64,000 nucleotides of DNA from Paenibacillus sp. JJ-100 (GTDB lineage: Bacteria; Bacillota; Bacilli; Paenibacillales; Paenibacillaceae): NCBI RefSeq assembly GCF_948329825.1, contig NZ_CAOJCM010000001.1:124001-188000 (forward strand). Direction: 5' to 3'. Made by a program: the position numbers and the translations under genes. Shown here piece by piece: positions 8,655-18,483 of this stretch. The first letter of the stretch is position 1, and every line of letters begins with the position of its first letter. The notes beneath the pieces were generated by a model. That model was not told the DNA's origin and did no database searches. It was given only the letters and a program-made list of their open reading frames with translations.

Positions 8655-10406
8655 ATGGGAACTCAAATTCCAGAGGTACGATCGACAGATGAATTACGTG
8701 AAAAATGGATGAAGCCGGAGGTCATTAGCGGTTCCGAGATTCTGCTGAGAAGTTTGTTGCTTGAAGGTGTGGACTGTGTCTTCGGTTATCCAGGCGGTGC
8801 GGTGCTCTACATTTACGATGCGATGTATGGTTTTGATGATTTCAAACACGTATTGACTCGTCACGAGCAAGGTGCCATTCACGCAGCTGATGGTTATGCA
8901 CGTGCGAGTGGTAAAGTAGGAGTTTGTATCGCAACTTCTGGTCCGGGTGCAACAAACCTTGTTACAGGGATCGCAACTGCGTATATGGATTCCGTACCAT
9001 TGGTTGTTATTACAGGTAATGTCGTATCAAGCCTTATTGGTTCGGATGCTTTTCAGGAAGCAGATATTACGGGGATCACCATGCCGATCACTAAACATAG
9101 TTATCTCGTAAAAGATGTAAAAGATCTGCCGGGAATCATCCATGAAGCATTTCACATTGCAAATACCGGACGTAAAGGACCTGTACTGATCGATATTCCA
9201 AAAGATGTATCGGCAAATAAAACGTTGTTTGAACCGAGCACTGAACCTGTTATATTGAGAGGGTACAATCCAACAACAGTTCCTAACAAATTACAGATAG
9301 ATCGTCTGGCACAGGCGATTCAGGAAGCGGAACGTCCAATGATCATCGCAGGTGGCGGTGTCGTATACTCGGGCGGACACGAAGCACTCTTCGAGTTTGT
9401 TGAGAAAACAGGCATTCCGATTACGACGACTCTTCTTGGACTTGGCGCTTTTCCGAGTGGTCATGAACTTTGGACAGGGATGCCGGGAATGCATGGAACA
9501 TACACTTCCAATATGGCAATTCAAAAATCGGATCTGTTGATTAACATTGGAGCACGATTCGATGACCGGGTTACAGGCAAGCTTGACGGTTTTGCACCGA
9601 ATGCAAAAATCGTTCATATCGATATCGATCCTGCAGAGATTGGCAAAAATATTGCAACAGATATTCCAATTGTTGGTGATGTGAAAACAGTGCTAGAGAT
9701 TGCCAACCAGGAAGTTCAGCGTGCTGAACGTGCTGATGCATGGCGCGATCAGATCAAACAATGGAAACAAGAGAAACCATACAGCTACACCGATTCAGAC
9801 GATGTGTTGAAACCACAGTGGGTCGTTGAACTATTGAACGATACAACCAAGGGGGAAGCCATTGTAACAACTGATGTTGGTCAACATCAGATGTGGGCGG
9901 CTCAATACTACAAGTTCAATCAACCACGCTCCTGGGTCACTTCAGGTGGACTTGGCACAATGGGATTCGGATTCCCTTCAGCAATCGGTGCACAAATGGC
10001 TAATCCGGATCGACTGGTTATCTCTATCAACGGTGACGGTGGAATGCAGATGTGTTCACAGGAACTAGCGATCTGTGCGATTAATAACATTCCGGTCAAA
10101 ATCGTAATTATTAACAATGAAGTGCTAGGCATGGTTCGCCAGTGGCAGGAACTTATTTACGAAAATCGCTATAGTCACATCGATTTGGCTGGAAGTCCTG
10201 ACTTTGTGAAATTGGCTGAAGCTTATGGCGTTAAGGGACTTCGGGCGACTAACAAAGAAGAAGCAGAGCGTGTATGGCAGGAGGCTTTGGATACTCCGGG
10301 ACCTGTCGTTGTAGAATTTGTTGTACGCAAGGATGAAAATGTATATCCAATGGTTCCACAAGGTGCAACTATCGATCAAATGCTGATGGGGGATGCTGAA
10401 GAATGA
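8655..10406 (+). CDS. ilvB: Acetolactate synthase large subunit
   Basis: This enzyme condenses two pyruvates, or pyruvate with 2-oxobutyrate, in the first common step of Val/Leu/Ile synthesis. It is a three-domain ThDP enzyme of 583 residues. The N-terminal GYPGGAVLYIYD segment, the catalytic-glutamate region (TRHEQGAIHAADGYARASGK) and the C-terminal ThDP/Mg motif beginning NGDGGMQM and running to the NNEVLGMVRQWQ helix are all present. GGGGAGG precedes the ATG by about 8 bases. The stop overlaps the ilvH ATG by 4 bases, so the two subunits are translationally coupled. Control is by the upstream T-box. Confidence 0.96.
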   Translation: MGTQIPEVRSTDELREKWMKPEVISGSEILLRSLLLEGVDCVFGYPGGAVLYIYDAMYGFDDFKHVLTRHEQGAIHAADGYARASGKVGVCIATSGPGATNLVTGIATAYMDSVPLVVITGNVVSSLIGSDAFQEADITGITMPITKHSYLVKDVKDLPGIIHEAFHIANTGRKGPVLIDIPKDVSANKTLFEPSTEPVILRGYNPTTVPNKLQIDRLAQAIQEAERPMIIAGGGVVYSGGHEALFEFVEKTGIPITTTLLGLGAFPSGHELWTGMPGMHGTYTSNMAIQKSDLLINIGARFDDRVTGKLDGFAPNAKIVHIDIDPAEIGKNIATDIPIVGDVKTVLEIANQEVQRAERADAWRDQIKQWKQEKPYSYTDSDDVLKPQWVVELLNDTTKGEAIVTTDVGQHQMWAAQYYKFNQPRSWVTSGGLGTMGFGFPSAIGAQMANPDRLVISINGDGGMQMCSQELAICAINNIPVKIVIINNEVLGMVRQWQELIYENRYSHIDLAGSPDFVKLAEAYGVKGLRATNKEEAERVWQEALDTPGPVVVEFVVRKDENVYPMVPQGATIDQMLMGDAEE

Positions 10407-10885
10407 TAAGACATACCATTTCAATATTAGTTAATGACCAGCCAGGCGTCCTCCAGCGAGTATCCGGATTGTTTGGTCGACGTGGATATAACATCGAGAG
10501 TATTACGGTGGGTCAATCTGAAGAGCCTGGACTTTCCCGTATGGTTATTGTTACGATTGGTGACGACAAAACGGTGGAACAGATTGAGAAACAACTGTAC
10601 AAAATTATCGATGTCATCAAGGTAGTTGACTTTAGTCTGAAACCGATGGTTGCACGAGAACTTGCACTGATCAAGGTGAAAGCTGAACCCTCCGAACGCC
10701 CGGAAATTTTGGGTGTGGTGGAAACATTCCGTGCATCGGTTGTCGATGTAGGCCCGGCAAGTTTGATGGTACAGGCGGTTGGTGATACGGATAAAATCGA
10801 TGCAATGATCGAATTGCTCAAGCCATATGGCATTCGTGAATTGTCTCGTACAGGTGTAACTGCATTAGTACGGGGAAACGCATAG
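10403..10885 (+). CDS. ilvH: Acetolactate synthase small (regulatory) subunit
   Basis: This 160-residue protein has an N-terminal ACT domain (HTISILVNDQPGVLQRVSGL, then RRGYNIESITVG) and a C-terminal regulatory domain. It activates the large subunit and carries feedback inhibition by branched-chain amino acids. It overlaps ilvB by 4 bases. A 323-base structured gap follows before ilvC. Confidence 0.95.
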   Translation: MIRHTISILVNDQPGVLQRVSGLFGRRGYNIESITVGQSEEPGLSRMVIVTIGDDKTVEQIEKQLYKIIDVIKVVDFSLKPMVARELALIKVKAEPSERPEILGVVETFRASVVDVGPASLMVQAVGDTDKIDAMIELLKPYGIRELSRTGVTALVRGNA

Positions 10886-11034
10886 AGTTATAATGAAACC
10901 ATGATGGGCCATAAACATGAACGCAATGATAGACTTGTGATAATGTACAGTTATCGTAAGTTAATTGTTAAGTGAATGGAAAGTGTCAGTCCTATAACTG
11001 CTATAAAGTAACATTTTAGTGATGTAACGCTTGA

Positions 11035-12201
<1,167 letters not shown>

Positions 12202-12299
12202 GTAACAACTTACAGCGTGAATTGGAAATAGCGGCCGTGCTTATGCGTGAGCCGCTATTCTGATATTCAGGGACCAATAATGAGCAGGAGGTGCGAGGA

Positions 12300-13841
12300 A
12301 TGCGTAAAATCTATGTGTTTGACACAACACTGCGTGATGGAGAGCAATCTCCAGGAGTCAATCTGAACACTCGAGAAAAGGTGGAGATTGCCCATCAATT
12401 AGAGCGACTTGGCATTGACCGGATGGAAGCAGGTTTTCCAGCGGCATCTCCAGGGGACTTGGCAGCAGTCAACGCTGTAGCGAAAGCGGTAAAAAATATA
12501 ACGGTAATTGGCTTGTCCCGCTCCAGAGAGCAGGATATTGATGCGGTGAAGGAAGCTCTGAAGGGTGCACAGGATCCGTGTATTCATGTATTTTTGGCCA
12601 CTTCACCAATTCATCGTCAGCACAAGCTGCGTATGGACAAAGGACAGGTGCTGGATACGGCACGCTCTGCAATCCGTTATGCCAAAAAGACGTTTTCGAA
12701 GATCGAGTTTTCTTTGGAGGATGCGGGACGTACCGAATATGATTTCCTTGTGGAAATGGTGAATATGGCGGTTGAAGAAGGTGCTTCAGTTGTTAATATT
12801 CCGGATACAGTTGGCTATCTGAGCCCGTATGAATACGGTAATATTTTCAAACACTTGAAAGAAAATGTTCACAACATTGATAAAGTTCAGCTGAGTGCAC
12901 ACTGTCATAATGATCTTGGCATGGCGACAGCCAATACACTGGCGGCTATACTGAACGGTGCCGATCAGATTGAAGGAACGATCAATGGTATTGGAGAACG
13001 CGCAGGCAATACAGCTATTGAAGAAATTGCGATGGCACTGGAGACACGTCAGGAGTTTTTCCAGGCGAAAACCACATTGCAATTGTCAGAGATCGCTCGT
13101 ACCAGCCGTTTGGTTAGCCGTTTGACGGGGATGGTTGTCCCTGGGAACAAAGCGATTGTTGGTGCAAATGCCTTCGCTCATGAATCGGGTATTCACCAAG
13201 ATGGTATGTTGAAGGAAAAAACAACCTACGAGATTATGACTCCAGAAACGATCGGTCTGAAAGAGAGCAAGCTGGTGCTTGGTAAACATTCTGGACGCCA
13301 TGCATTCCGGGAGCGCTTAATTGACCTCGGCTATGAACTGGAAGAAGAGGCATTGAACCGGGCTTTTGCTCAATTTAAAGATTTAGCAGACAAGAAAAAA
13401 GAAGTTACCGATGATGATCTGCTTGCCGTAATTGAAGAAAAATTGCAGGACGCACCTGAAGTGTATAAACTGGAATCCATCTTTGTAACGTATGGTGATG
13501 AATCGGTGCCTACAGCTAAGGTCCGCATTGCCAAACTGGATGGGGAAACGGTGGAAAAACAGGCTGAAGGTAACGGTTCAGTAGATGCGATCTATAATGC
13601 TATTGATCAGGTTAGCGGGGAAGAGGTCACGCTGTCAGACTATTCCATTAAATCGGTAACACACGGAAAAGATGCGCTTGGTGAAGTACATGTCGTACTT
13701 ACACAGAATCAAGTTTCGGTTCAAGGACGTGGTGTAAGCACAGATATTCTTGGTGCGAGTGCTCGTGCGTATGTAGACGGTCTCAACCAATTGATTGAGA
13801 AACGCAAAACCTACACAAACCGTGTAAATGTTAATTTGTAG
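12300..13841 (+). CDS. leuA: 2-Isopropylmalate synthase
   Basis: This enzyme condenses acetyl-CoA with 2-oxoisovalerate, the committed step to leucine. It has 513 residues: a DRE-TIM barrel (FDTTLRDGEQSPGV at residues 5-18, metal ligands in AHCHNDLGMA), a linker and a C-terminal allosteric domain that binds leucine. The start is ATG 12300, since AGGAGG lies 8 bases upstream; a GTG three codons earlier is inside that ribosome binding site. Normally leuB, leuC and leuD follow. Here a reverse-strand gene intervenes before leuB, and leuCD are not in the window. Confidence 0.95.
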   Translation: MRKIYVFDTTLRDGEQSPGVNLNTREKVEIAHQLERLGIDRMEAGFPAASPGDLAAVNAVAKAVKNITVIGLSRSREQDIDAVKEALKGAQDPCIHVFLATSPIHRQHKLRMDKGQVLDTARSAIRYAKKTFSKIEFSLEDAGRTEYDFLVEMVNMAVEEGASVVNIPDTVGYLSPYEYGNIFKHLKENVHNIDKVQLSAHCHNDLGMATANTLAAILNGADQIEGTINGIGERAGNTAIEEIAMALETRQEFFQAKTTLQLSEIARTSRLVSRLTGMVVPGNKAIVGANAFAHESGIHQDGMLKEKTTYEIMTPETIGLKESKLVLGKHSGRHAFRERLIDLGYELEEEALNRAFAQFKDLADKKKEVTDDDLLAVIEEKLQDAPEVYKLESIFVTYGDESVPTAKVRIAKLDGETVEKQAEGNGSVDAIYNAIDQVSGEEVTLSDYSIKSVTHGKDALGEVHVVLTQNQVSVQGRGVSTDILGASARAYVDGLNQLIEKRKTYTNRVNVNL

Positions 13842-13922
13842 ATAAACACGGCGTGTTAGTAGAACTAATTCTTAAACATGCGAACATACTAACTAGTCCG
13901 AGATCCTAAATTTGCACCACTT

Positions 13923-14017
13923 AAAAAGTCTGACCCCTTAAAATGAACTGCCGATGTAGTGTGGATAATGTAACAGCTCTATACTACACGGATCGTTCAG
14001 AAGGAGTCAGACTTTTT
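13923..14017. repeat. 95-bp imperfect palindrome between convergent genes
   Basis: The arms are AAAAAGTCTGACCCCTT (13923-13939) and AAGGAGTCAGACTTTTT (14001-14017), 16 of 17 complementary. Complementarity continues inward (GAAC, CCG, GTAGT against ACTAC, CGG, GTTC). The A-run and T-run on the outer edges make it a possible bidirectional terminator for leuA and the facing reductase gene. Its length and the terminal-repeat look also fit a MITE or a remnant of an insertion element. Confidence 0.65.
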
Positions 14018-14042
14018 CATTTTTAAGTAATGGTATTTTTCT

Positions 14043-15023
14043 CTACCACGCGTATGCGTTAGGAGCGTGTCCACCAGGACCCGGGAATATCTCATCCAAA
14101 CGTCGGAGTGTGGATTCATCCAGCGTAAGGTCGAGGCATTTCAATGCAGTCTCGAATTGCTCCAATGTACGTGGACCAATGATGGGTGCAGTTACAGCTG
14201 GGTTGGCAGCTACCCAGGCAAGGGCAACCGTATCCTGCGGCTCACCAAGATCACGGCAAAGCGAAGCAAAATCTTCAAGCTGAGCCTGATGGCGCTCAAT
14301 TCGCTCTGCGATTCCTCCACTGCGCGTTCCTTCCATTTTCTGCAATGCATTACGTCCCAACAATCCACCATCCAGCGGGCTCCATGGAATGATACCGAGT
14401 CCCAGCGCTTGAGCAGCTGGCAATACTTCCAGTTCAGGGAGACGGCAGTTAAGGCTATATTTGTGCTGCTCGGATACTAGGCCAAGGAAATGACGATTTT
14501 TTGCTTCACTCTGGGCTATGGCGATCTGCCAAGCTGCAAAATTGCTGGAGCCGACATATCCGATTTTTCCTTGATGTACTGCATGTTCGAAGGCCCCCCA
14601 CAGCTCGTCCCACGTTACGGCTGGATCGACATGGTGCATCTGGTACAACTCGATATGATCCGTTTGAAGACGCTGTAGAGAACCATCCAGGTGACGTCTG
14701 ATTTTATATGCGGAGAGACCTGCTTCGTTATTCGGGCCATCTTTTTCATCATGCATGGAACCATAGACTTTCGTGGCGAGTACAACTTTTTCGCGCCGGC
14801 CGCCGCCTTGTTTGAACCAGCGACCTATGATCTCCTCTGTTAAACCGGAATTTTCACCCCAGCCGTAAATGTTAGCGGTATCAAAAAAGTTTACGCCAGC
14901 ATCCAGAGCTGCATCCATAATGCGAAACGCCTCTTTCTCATCCGTAGCCGGTCCAAAATTCATCGTTCCAAGACAAATGCGACTGACTTTAAGTCCAGAT
15001 TTACCCAAATACGAATATTGCAT
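14043..15023 (-). CDS. Aldo/keto reductase
   Basis: This NADPH-dependent TIM-barrel oxidoreductase of 326 residues has the AKR tetrad visible: Asp and Tyr in FFDTANIYGWGENSG, Lys in VLATKVYG and His in YQMHHVD. The C-terminal cofactor region contains APIIGPRTLEQFE. The start at 15023 is chosen because GGAGGG lies 9 bases upstream in the reverse direction; an ATG three codons earlier abuts that site. The substrate is unknown. Its position on the opposite strand between leuA and leuB splits the usual leu gene run, and it faces the palindrome at its 3' end. Confidence 0.88.
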   Translation of the reverse strand: MQYSYLGKSGLKVSRICLGTMNFGPATDEKEAFRIMDAALDAGVNFFDTANIYGWGENSGLTEEIIGRWFKQGGGRREKVVLATKVYGSMHDEKDGPNNEAGLSAYKIRRHLDGSLQRLQTDHIELYQMHHVDPAVTWDELWGAFEHAVHQGKIGYVGSSNFAAWQIAIAQSEAKNRHFLGLVSEQHKYSLNCRLPELEVLPAAQALGLGIIPWSPLDGGLLGRNALQKMEGTRSGGIAERIERHQAQLEDFASLCRDLGEPQDTVALAWVAANPAVTAPIIGPRTLEQFETALKCLDLTLDESTLRRLDEIFPGPGGHAPNAYAW

Positions 15024-15274
15024 GGTCAACATCCCTCCAGCATATCTGATTTAATTTCAGGTATATTTTACCTTAACAAGCTTTAACGAACAACTCGAAA
15101 GGCTTGGGCTTTTCCGCTTATAGGTAAAAACTATCAAAGTCATAGATTGTATATCTTGGTCAAATGACCTTGGAATATGATACAAAGAAGAGAGTTATTG
15201 ATGAGACGATGCTTTTCGCACAAACATCCAAATTAGCAGTGAAGTATAGAGTGAAGATGAGGAGTGGACAACCA

Positions 15275-16360
15275 ATGGCAGACGTGAAAAAAATTGCAGT
15301 TATCGCAGGTGATGGAATCGGTCCTGAAGTTGTGGCTGAGGCAGAGAAAGTATTGAAACGTACGGAAGAAGTATTCGGTTATCGATTCGAAACCGAGCAT
15401 GCACTCTTTGGGGGTATTGCGATTGACGAGAAGGGAACACCGCTTCCAGACGAAACATTGACTGTATGTAAGAATGCAGATGCAGTATTGCTTGGCGCAG
15501 TAGGTGGACCAAAATGGGACAACAATAGCAAAGAGCTGCGTCCTGAAACAGGGTTGCTCGGTATTCGCAAAGCGCTTGGGTTATTCTCTAACCTGCGCCC
15601 AGCTGTTGTGTTTGATTGTCTGAAAGACGCATCTACACTTAAACCGGAAGTGCTTGAAGGTACAGACCTTATGGTTGTTCGTGAACTGACAGGCGGCATT
15701 TATTTTGGAGAGAAGTTCAGACGTGAAAGTGCTCAGGGTGAAGAGGCTGTTGATACTTGTGCTTACAATGTAGCAGAAGTAGAGCGCATCGTGCGCCAAG
15801 CGTTCGAGATTGCTCAGGGACGCCGCAAGAAATTGGCTTCCGTTGACAAAGCTAACGTGCTGGAAACGTCCCGCCTCTGGCGTGAGGTAGTGAATCGCGT
15901 AGCTCCGGATTACCCGGATGTCGAACTGGAGCATGTACTTGTAGACAATTGCGCGATGCAATTGCTACGTCGTCCGGCAAGCTTTGATGTCATTGTAACG
16001 GAAAATATGTTTGGTGACATTCTGAGTGATGAAGCAGCAATGCTGACAGGTTCCATCGGTATGCTGGCTTCTGCATCACTGGGTGAAGGCAGCTTCGGCT
16101 TGTACGAACCTGTACACGGGTCTGCACCGGATATTGCCGGTCAAGGATTGGCCAACCCGATTGCGACTATTCTCTCGTTGGCATTGATGTTCCGTACAAC
16201 ATTTGGATATGCGGAAGGTGCTGATGCGATTGAAGAGGCGGTAGCAAATGTCCTGAATGCAGGACACCGTACAAGTGATATCGCTGTTGACAAGAGTACA
16301 GCGATCAGCACTACTGAGATGGGCGATTTGATCGTCGCTGCCATTCAGAAAAAGGCATAA
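15275..16360 (+). CDS. leuB: 3-Isopropylmalate dehydrogenase
   Basis: This enzyme oxidatively decarboxylates 3-isopropylmalate with NAD+. The 361 residues carry the IDH/IPMDH family features: [16 protein letters not shown] at the N-terminus, the substrate-binding LRPAVVF and the Mg2+-binding [18 protein letters not shown]. The start is ATG 15275 with GAGGAGTGG upstream; the open frame before it (from 15164) has no similarity. Because leuB is cut off from leuA by a reverse gene, it needs its own promoter in 15024-15274, where I see no strong match. Confidence 0.95.
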   Translation: MADVKKIAVIAGDGIGPEVVAEAEKVLKRTEEVFGYRFETEHALFGGIAIDEKGTPLPDETLTVCKNADAVLLGAVGGPKWDNNSKELRPETGLLGIRKALGLFSNLRPAVVFDCLKDASTLKPEVLEGTDLMVVRELTGGIYFGEKFRRESAQGEEAVDTCAYNVAEVERIVRQAFEIAQGRRKKLASVDKANVLETSRLWREVVNRVAPDYPDVELEHVLVDNCAMQLLRRPASFDVIVTENMFGDILSDEAAMLTGSIGMLASASLGEGSFGLYEPVHGSAPDIAGQGLANPIATILSLALMFRTTFGYAEGADAIEEAVANVLNAGHRTSDIAVDKSTAISTTEMGDLIVAAIQKKA

Positions 16361-16423
16361 ATTCTAGTTACTATCTTCATATATTAACGATCACGGATTA
16401 TAACTCCCTGTGATTGCATAAGA

Positions 16424-16499
16424 AACAGCCCTTTGATGCCCATAGTTGACCGTCTCGTGGTTTCTATAGTGCAAGATACAGAGGGCTGTTTTATGTTAT
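16424..16499 (+). terminator. Probable terminator of leuB
   Basis: AACAGCCCTTTG and CAGAGGGCTGTT form an 11 of 12 stem with a loop of about 43 bases, followed by TTATGTTATTTT. The long loop makes it less certain than the other terminators here. Confidence 0.55.
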
Positions 16500-16520
16500 T
16501 TTGACAATAAAATTTCTTAT

Positions 16521-16535
16521 TTATAATAATTATAA
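16521..16535 (+). promoter_or_regulatory. PerR box
   Basis: TTATAATAATTATAA matches the Bacillus PerR operator consensus TTATAATnATTATAA at every position and is a perfect palindrome. It overlaps the -10 area of a possible promoter with TTGACA at 16501 and lies upstream of the promoter at 16555. Confidence 0.85.
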
Positions 16536-16554
16536 AAAAATAATCTTTATAATC

Positions 16555-16583
16555 TTGACTTTGCGAAGTGTGGATGATAACAT
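16555..16583 (+). promoter_or_regulatory. SigA-type promoter of the peroxiredoxin gene
   Basis: TTGACT (16555-16560) and TAACAT (16578-16583) are separated by 17 bases, 20 bases downstream of the PerR box. Confidence 0.6.
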
Positions 16584-16704
16584 TTTATTAGTACTTGAGA
16601 ACAAGTATCAAATTGTTTAATGACAGGACAAGCACTAGTGTGTATCCTGATGATGAGCAATCCATATGGTTGCTTACATAATCTCAAAGGAGGAATTTTT
16701 AGTT

Positions 16705-17244
16705 ATGGCAGAACGTTTGGTTGGTAGACCAGCACCAGATTTCGCAATGGAAACAGTATCAGGAGATGGACAAGATTTTGGTTCCGTTAAGCTGTCGGAT
16801 TACCGTGGAAAATGGCTCGTATTCTTCTTTTATCCTTTGGACTTCACTTTTGTGTGCCCAACTGAAATCACAGCTTTGAGCGATGCTGCTGAGCAATTCA
16901 AAGCTTTGGATACAGAAATTCTTGGCGTGAGCGTAGACTCCGTGCACAGCCACAAAGCATGGATCAACACACCAAAAGACAGCAACGGTCTTGGACAATT
17001 GAACTTCCCACTCGCTTCTGATATCACGAAGCAAGTGGCTAAAGATTATGGCGTTCTGATCGAAGAAGAGGGCGTAGCATTGCGCGGTCTGTTCATCATC
17101 GATCCAGAAGGCGAATTGAAATACCAAGTAGTCAACCACAACGATGTAGGTCGCAGTGTTGAAGAGACACTTCGTGTACTGCAAGCACTTCAATCCGGCG
17201 GATTGTGTGCAATGAACTGGAAACCAGGCGACAGCAACCTGTAA
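16705..17244 (+). CDS. 2-Cys peroxiredoxin (YkuU type)
   Basis: This thiol peroxidase reduces H2O2 and organic peroxides. The 179-residue AhpC/TSA protein has the peroxidatic Cys in FYPLDFTFVCPTEI (about residue 52) and the resolving Cys in the C-terminal GGLCAMNWKPGDSNL. The sequence is close to B. subtilis YkuU as I recall it. Start at ATG 16705 follows AAAGGAGG at a slightly long spacing. The perfect PerR box upstream predicts derepression by peroxide. No ahpF-like partner adjoins it. Confidence 0.92.
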   Translation: MAERLVGRPAPDFAMETVSGDGQDFGSVKLSDYRGKWLVFFFYPLDFTFVCPTEITALSDAAEQFKALDTEILGVSVDSVHSHKAWINTPKDSNGLGQLNFPLASDITKQVAKDYGVLIEEEGVALRGLFIIDPEGELKYQVVNHNDVGRSVEETLRVLQALQSGGLCAMNWKPGDSNL

Positions 17245-17273
17245 GGTCGGGTTTACTTGAACGGTTGATGTTT

Positions 17274-17306
17274 AAGCCCTCATCCCATTCGGGATGAGGG
17301 CTTTTT
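17274..17306 (+). terminator. Terminator of the peroxiredoxin gene
   Basis: AAGCCCTCATCCC pairs with GGGATGAGGGCTT around ATTC and is followed by a T-run. In 17307-17598 I see only a short palindrome AGAATGCATTCT with eight T residues (near 17386-17404) and no gene. Confidence 0.92.
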
Positions 17307-17598
17307 GCAACCTTTTACCATAAAAAGACGTTTACTTAGTATAGGTGTTTGAACAAGCTCTGAGGCGTGTTAATAATGTATTAGAAGAATGCATTCTTTT
17401 TTTATAAGAGGAAAAAGGAATTGAAGGCTTGTAAGGCGAATAGGGTATGGGAACCCGGTAAATATTACGCGGTGATCCACATTTATATTTTGGTTATGAA
17501 TATGATACAATGTCTGAACGATTCCCTTTCGGAAGTTTTGAAGTGCACGGGATATGGAATGGATACATCCTGGCACCTAATAAGGAGGGTGAACAAAA

Positions 17599-18015
17599 AT
17601 GAGTTACTGTTGTGGGGCAAGTATGGTAGGAACGAAGGGAACGCTGAAGCATTACCGCACCCAGGTTCATAATGTTCCCCTGCTGTTTTGTCCGGTATGT
17701 CACCGGGTTGAGGTGCATTACAAGGTCGAAAATGAATACGAGATTCTTGCAGAGTATGCACATGGTGATGGGGCTTCTGAAATTGATTTTCAAGATTATG
17801 TGACTGAAGACGAGGATGCCATCTTCGAAAACTGCATCAATCGCGAAAGTGAAGATGCGATGGTGATCGTCCAACGTCAGATCGACATGTCACTGGATTT
17901 GCTAAGACTCGCCAAAGAAATGAAAGATGAGAAATGGGAGAGCGAATTGAAACGCCGACTTGCTGTCATGAGTCAACGAAAATTGAAAATTCAGCATAAC
18001 AAGACGGGGCTATAG
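17599..18015 (+). CDS. Cys-rich small protein of unknown function
   Basis: I do not recognise this 138-residue family. The N-terminus has a Cys pair (MSYCCG) and a CxxC knuckle (FCPVC, about residue 32), suggesting a single zinc site. The middle is acidic (DFQDYVTEDEDAIFENC). The C-terminal third is a charged helix (RLAKEMKDEKWESELKRRL). AAGGAGGG precedes the ATG by 8 bases. It appears monocistronic, with a terminator downstream. Confidence 0.75.
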   Translation: MSYCCGASMVGTKGTLKHYRTQVHNVPLLFCPVCHRVEVHYKVENEYEILAEYAHGDGASEIDFQDYVTEDEDAIFENCINRESEDAMVIVQRQIDMSLDLLRLAKEMKDEKWESELKRRLAVMSQRKLKIQHNKTGL

Positions 18016-18065
18016 ATTGCAGTTAAGATGTTCGATACAAACGAAAATTACTAAAAATTACTAAA

Positions 18066-18107
18066 CGAAGCTGATTCTTCATTAGGATGAGGAGGCTTCG
18101 TTTTTTT
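18066..18107 (+). terminator. Terminator
   Basis: CGAAGC pairs with GCTTCG, with extra inner pairing (TTCTTCA with TGAGGA), and seven T residues follow. Confidence 0.85.
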
Positions 18108-18152
18108 ATATATTTTAAACATTTTTTTGTATTTTTTGCAAAAAAATTTCCA

Positions 18153-18199
18153 TTCGACACTTTCTCTGATTGACTCACTTCCCTAAACTTGTCTATGAT
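18153..18199 (+). promoter_or_regulatory. Promoter of the kinase gene with a possible Spo0A box
   Basis: TTGACT (18170-18175) and TATGAT (18194-18199) are 18 bases apart. TTCGACA (18153-18159), the reverse of the TGTCGAA 0A box, lies just upstream of the -35. The leader from 18206 to 18483 contains three TCCGGA repeats but no gene or named RNA that I can see. Confidence 0.5.
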
Positions 18200-18483
18200 A
18201 AAAACAGACTTGCAAAAGAGGCGGAGCAAAGTAAAGGGTTTTCGTTTGGGAATTGGACAAGGTTAGCAAGGAACAAAACGTATATGATTTTTCCGGACTC
18301 GCTGTTTCTGAATTATCCGGATTAGGCCAGCTTGCGTTCCGGATACACCATCCATATTTTCGGCTCAGCCCCCTAATGAAAGGGAACCGGTAAGCAACAA
18401 TATAATCGGCCCTTCCTGTTTCTGTGATGATATGATGTCCGAACGGCAAAGTTTATCATTTACGTGAAAAGGAGGAACCTGAA

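Noticed and set aside
18183..18449. 88-codon reverse frame upstream of the kinase
   Set aside because: It overlaps the kinase promoter region, lacks a ribosome binding site and resembles no known protein.
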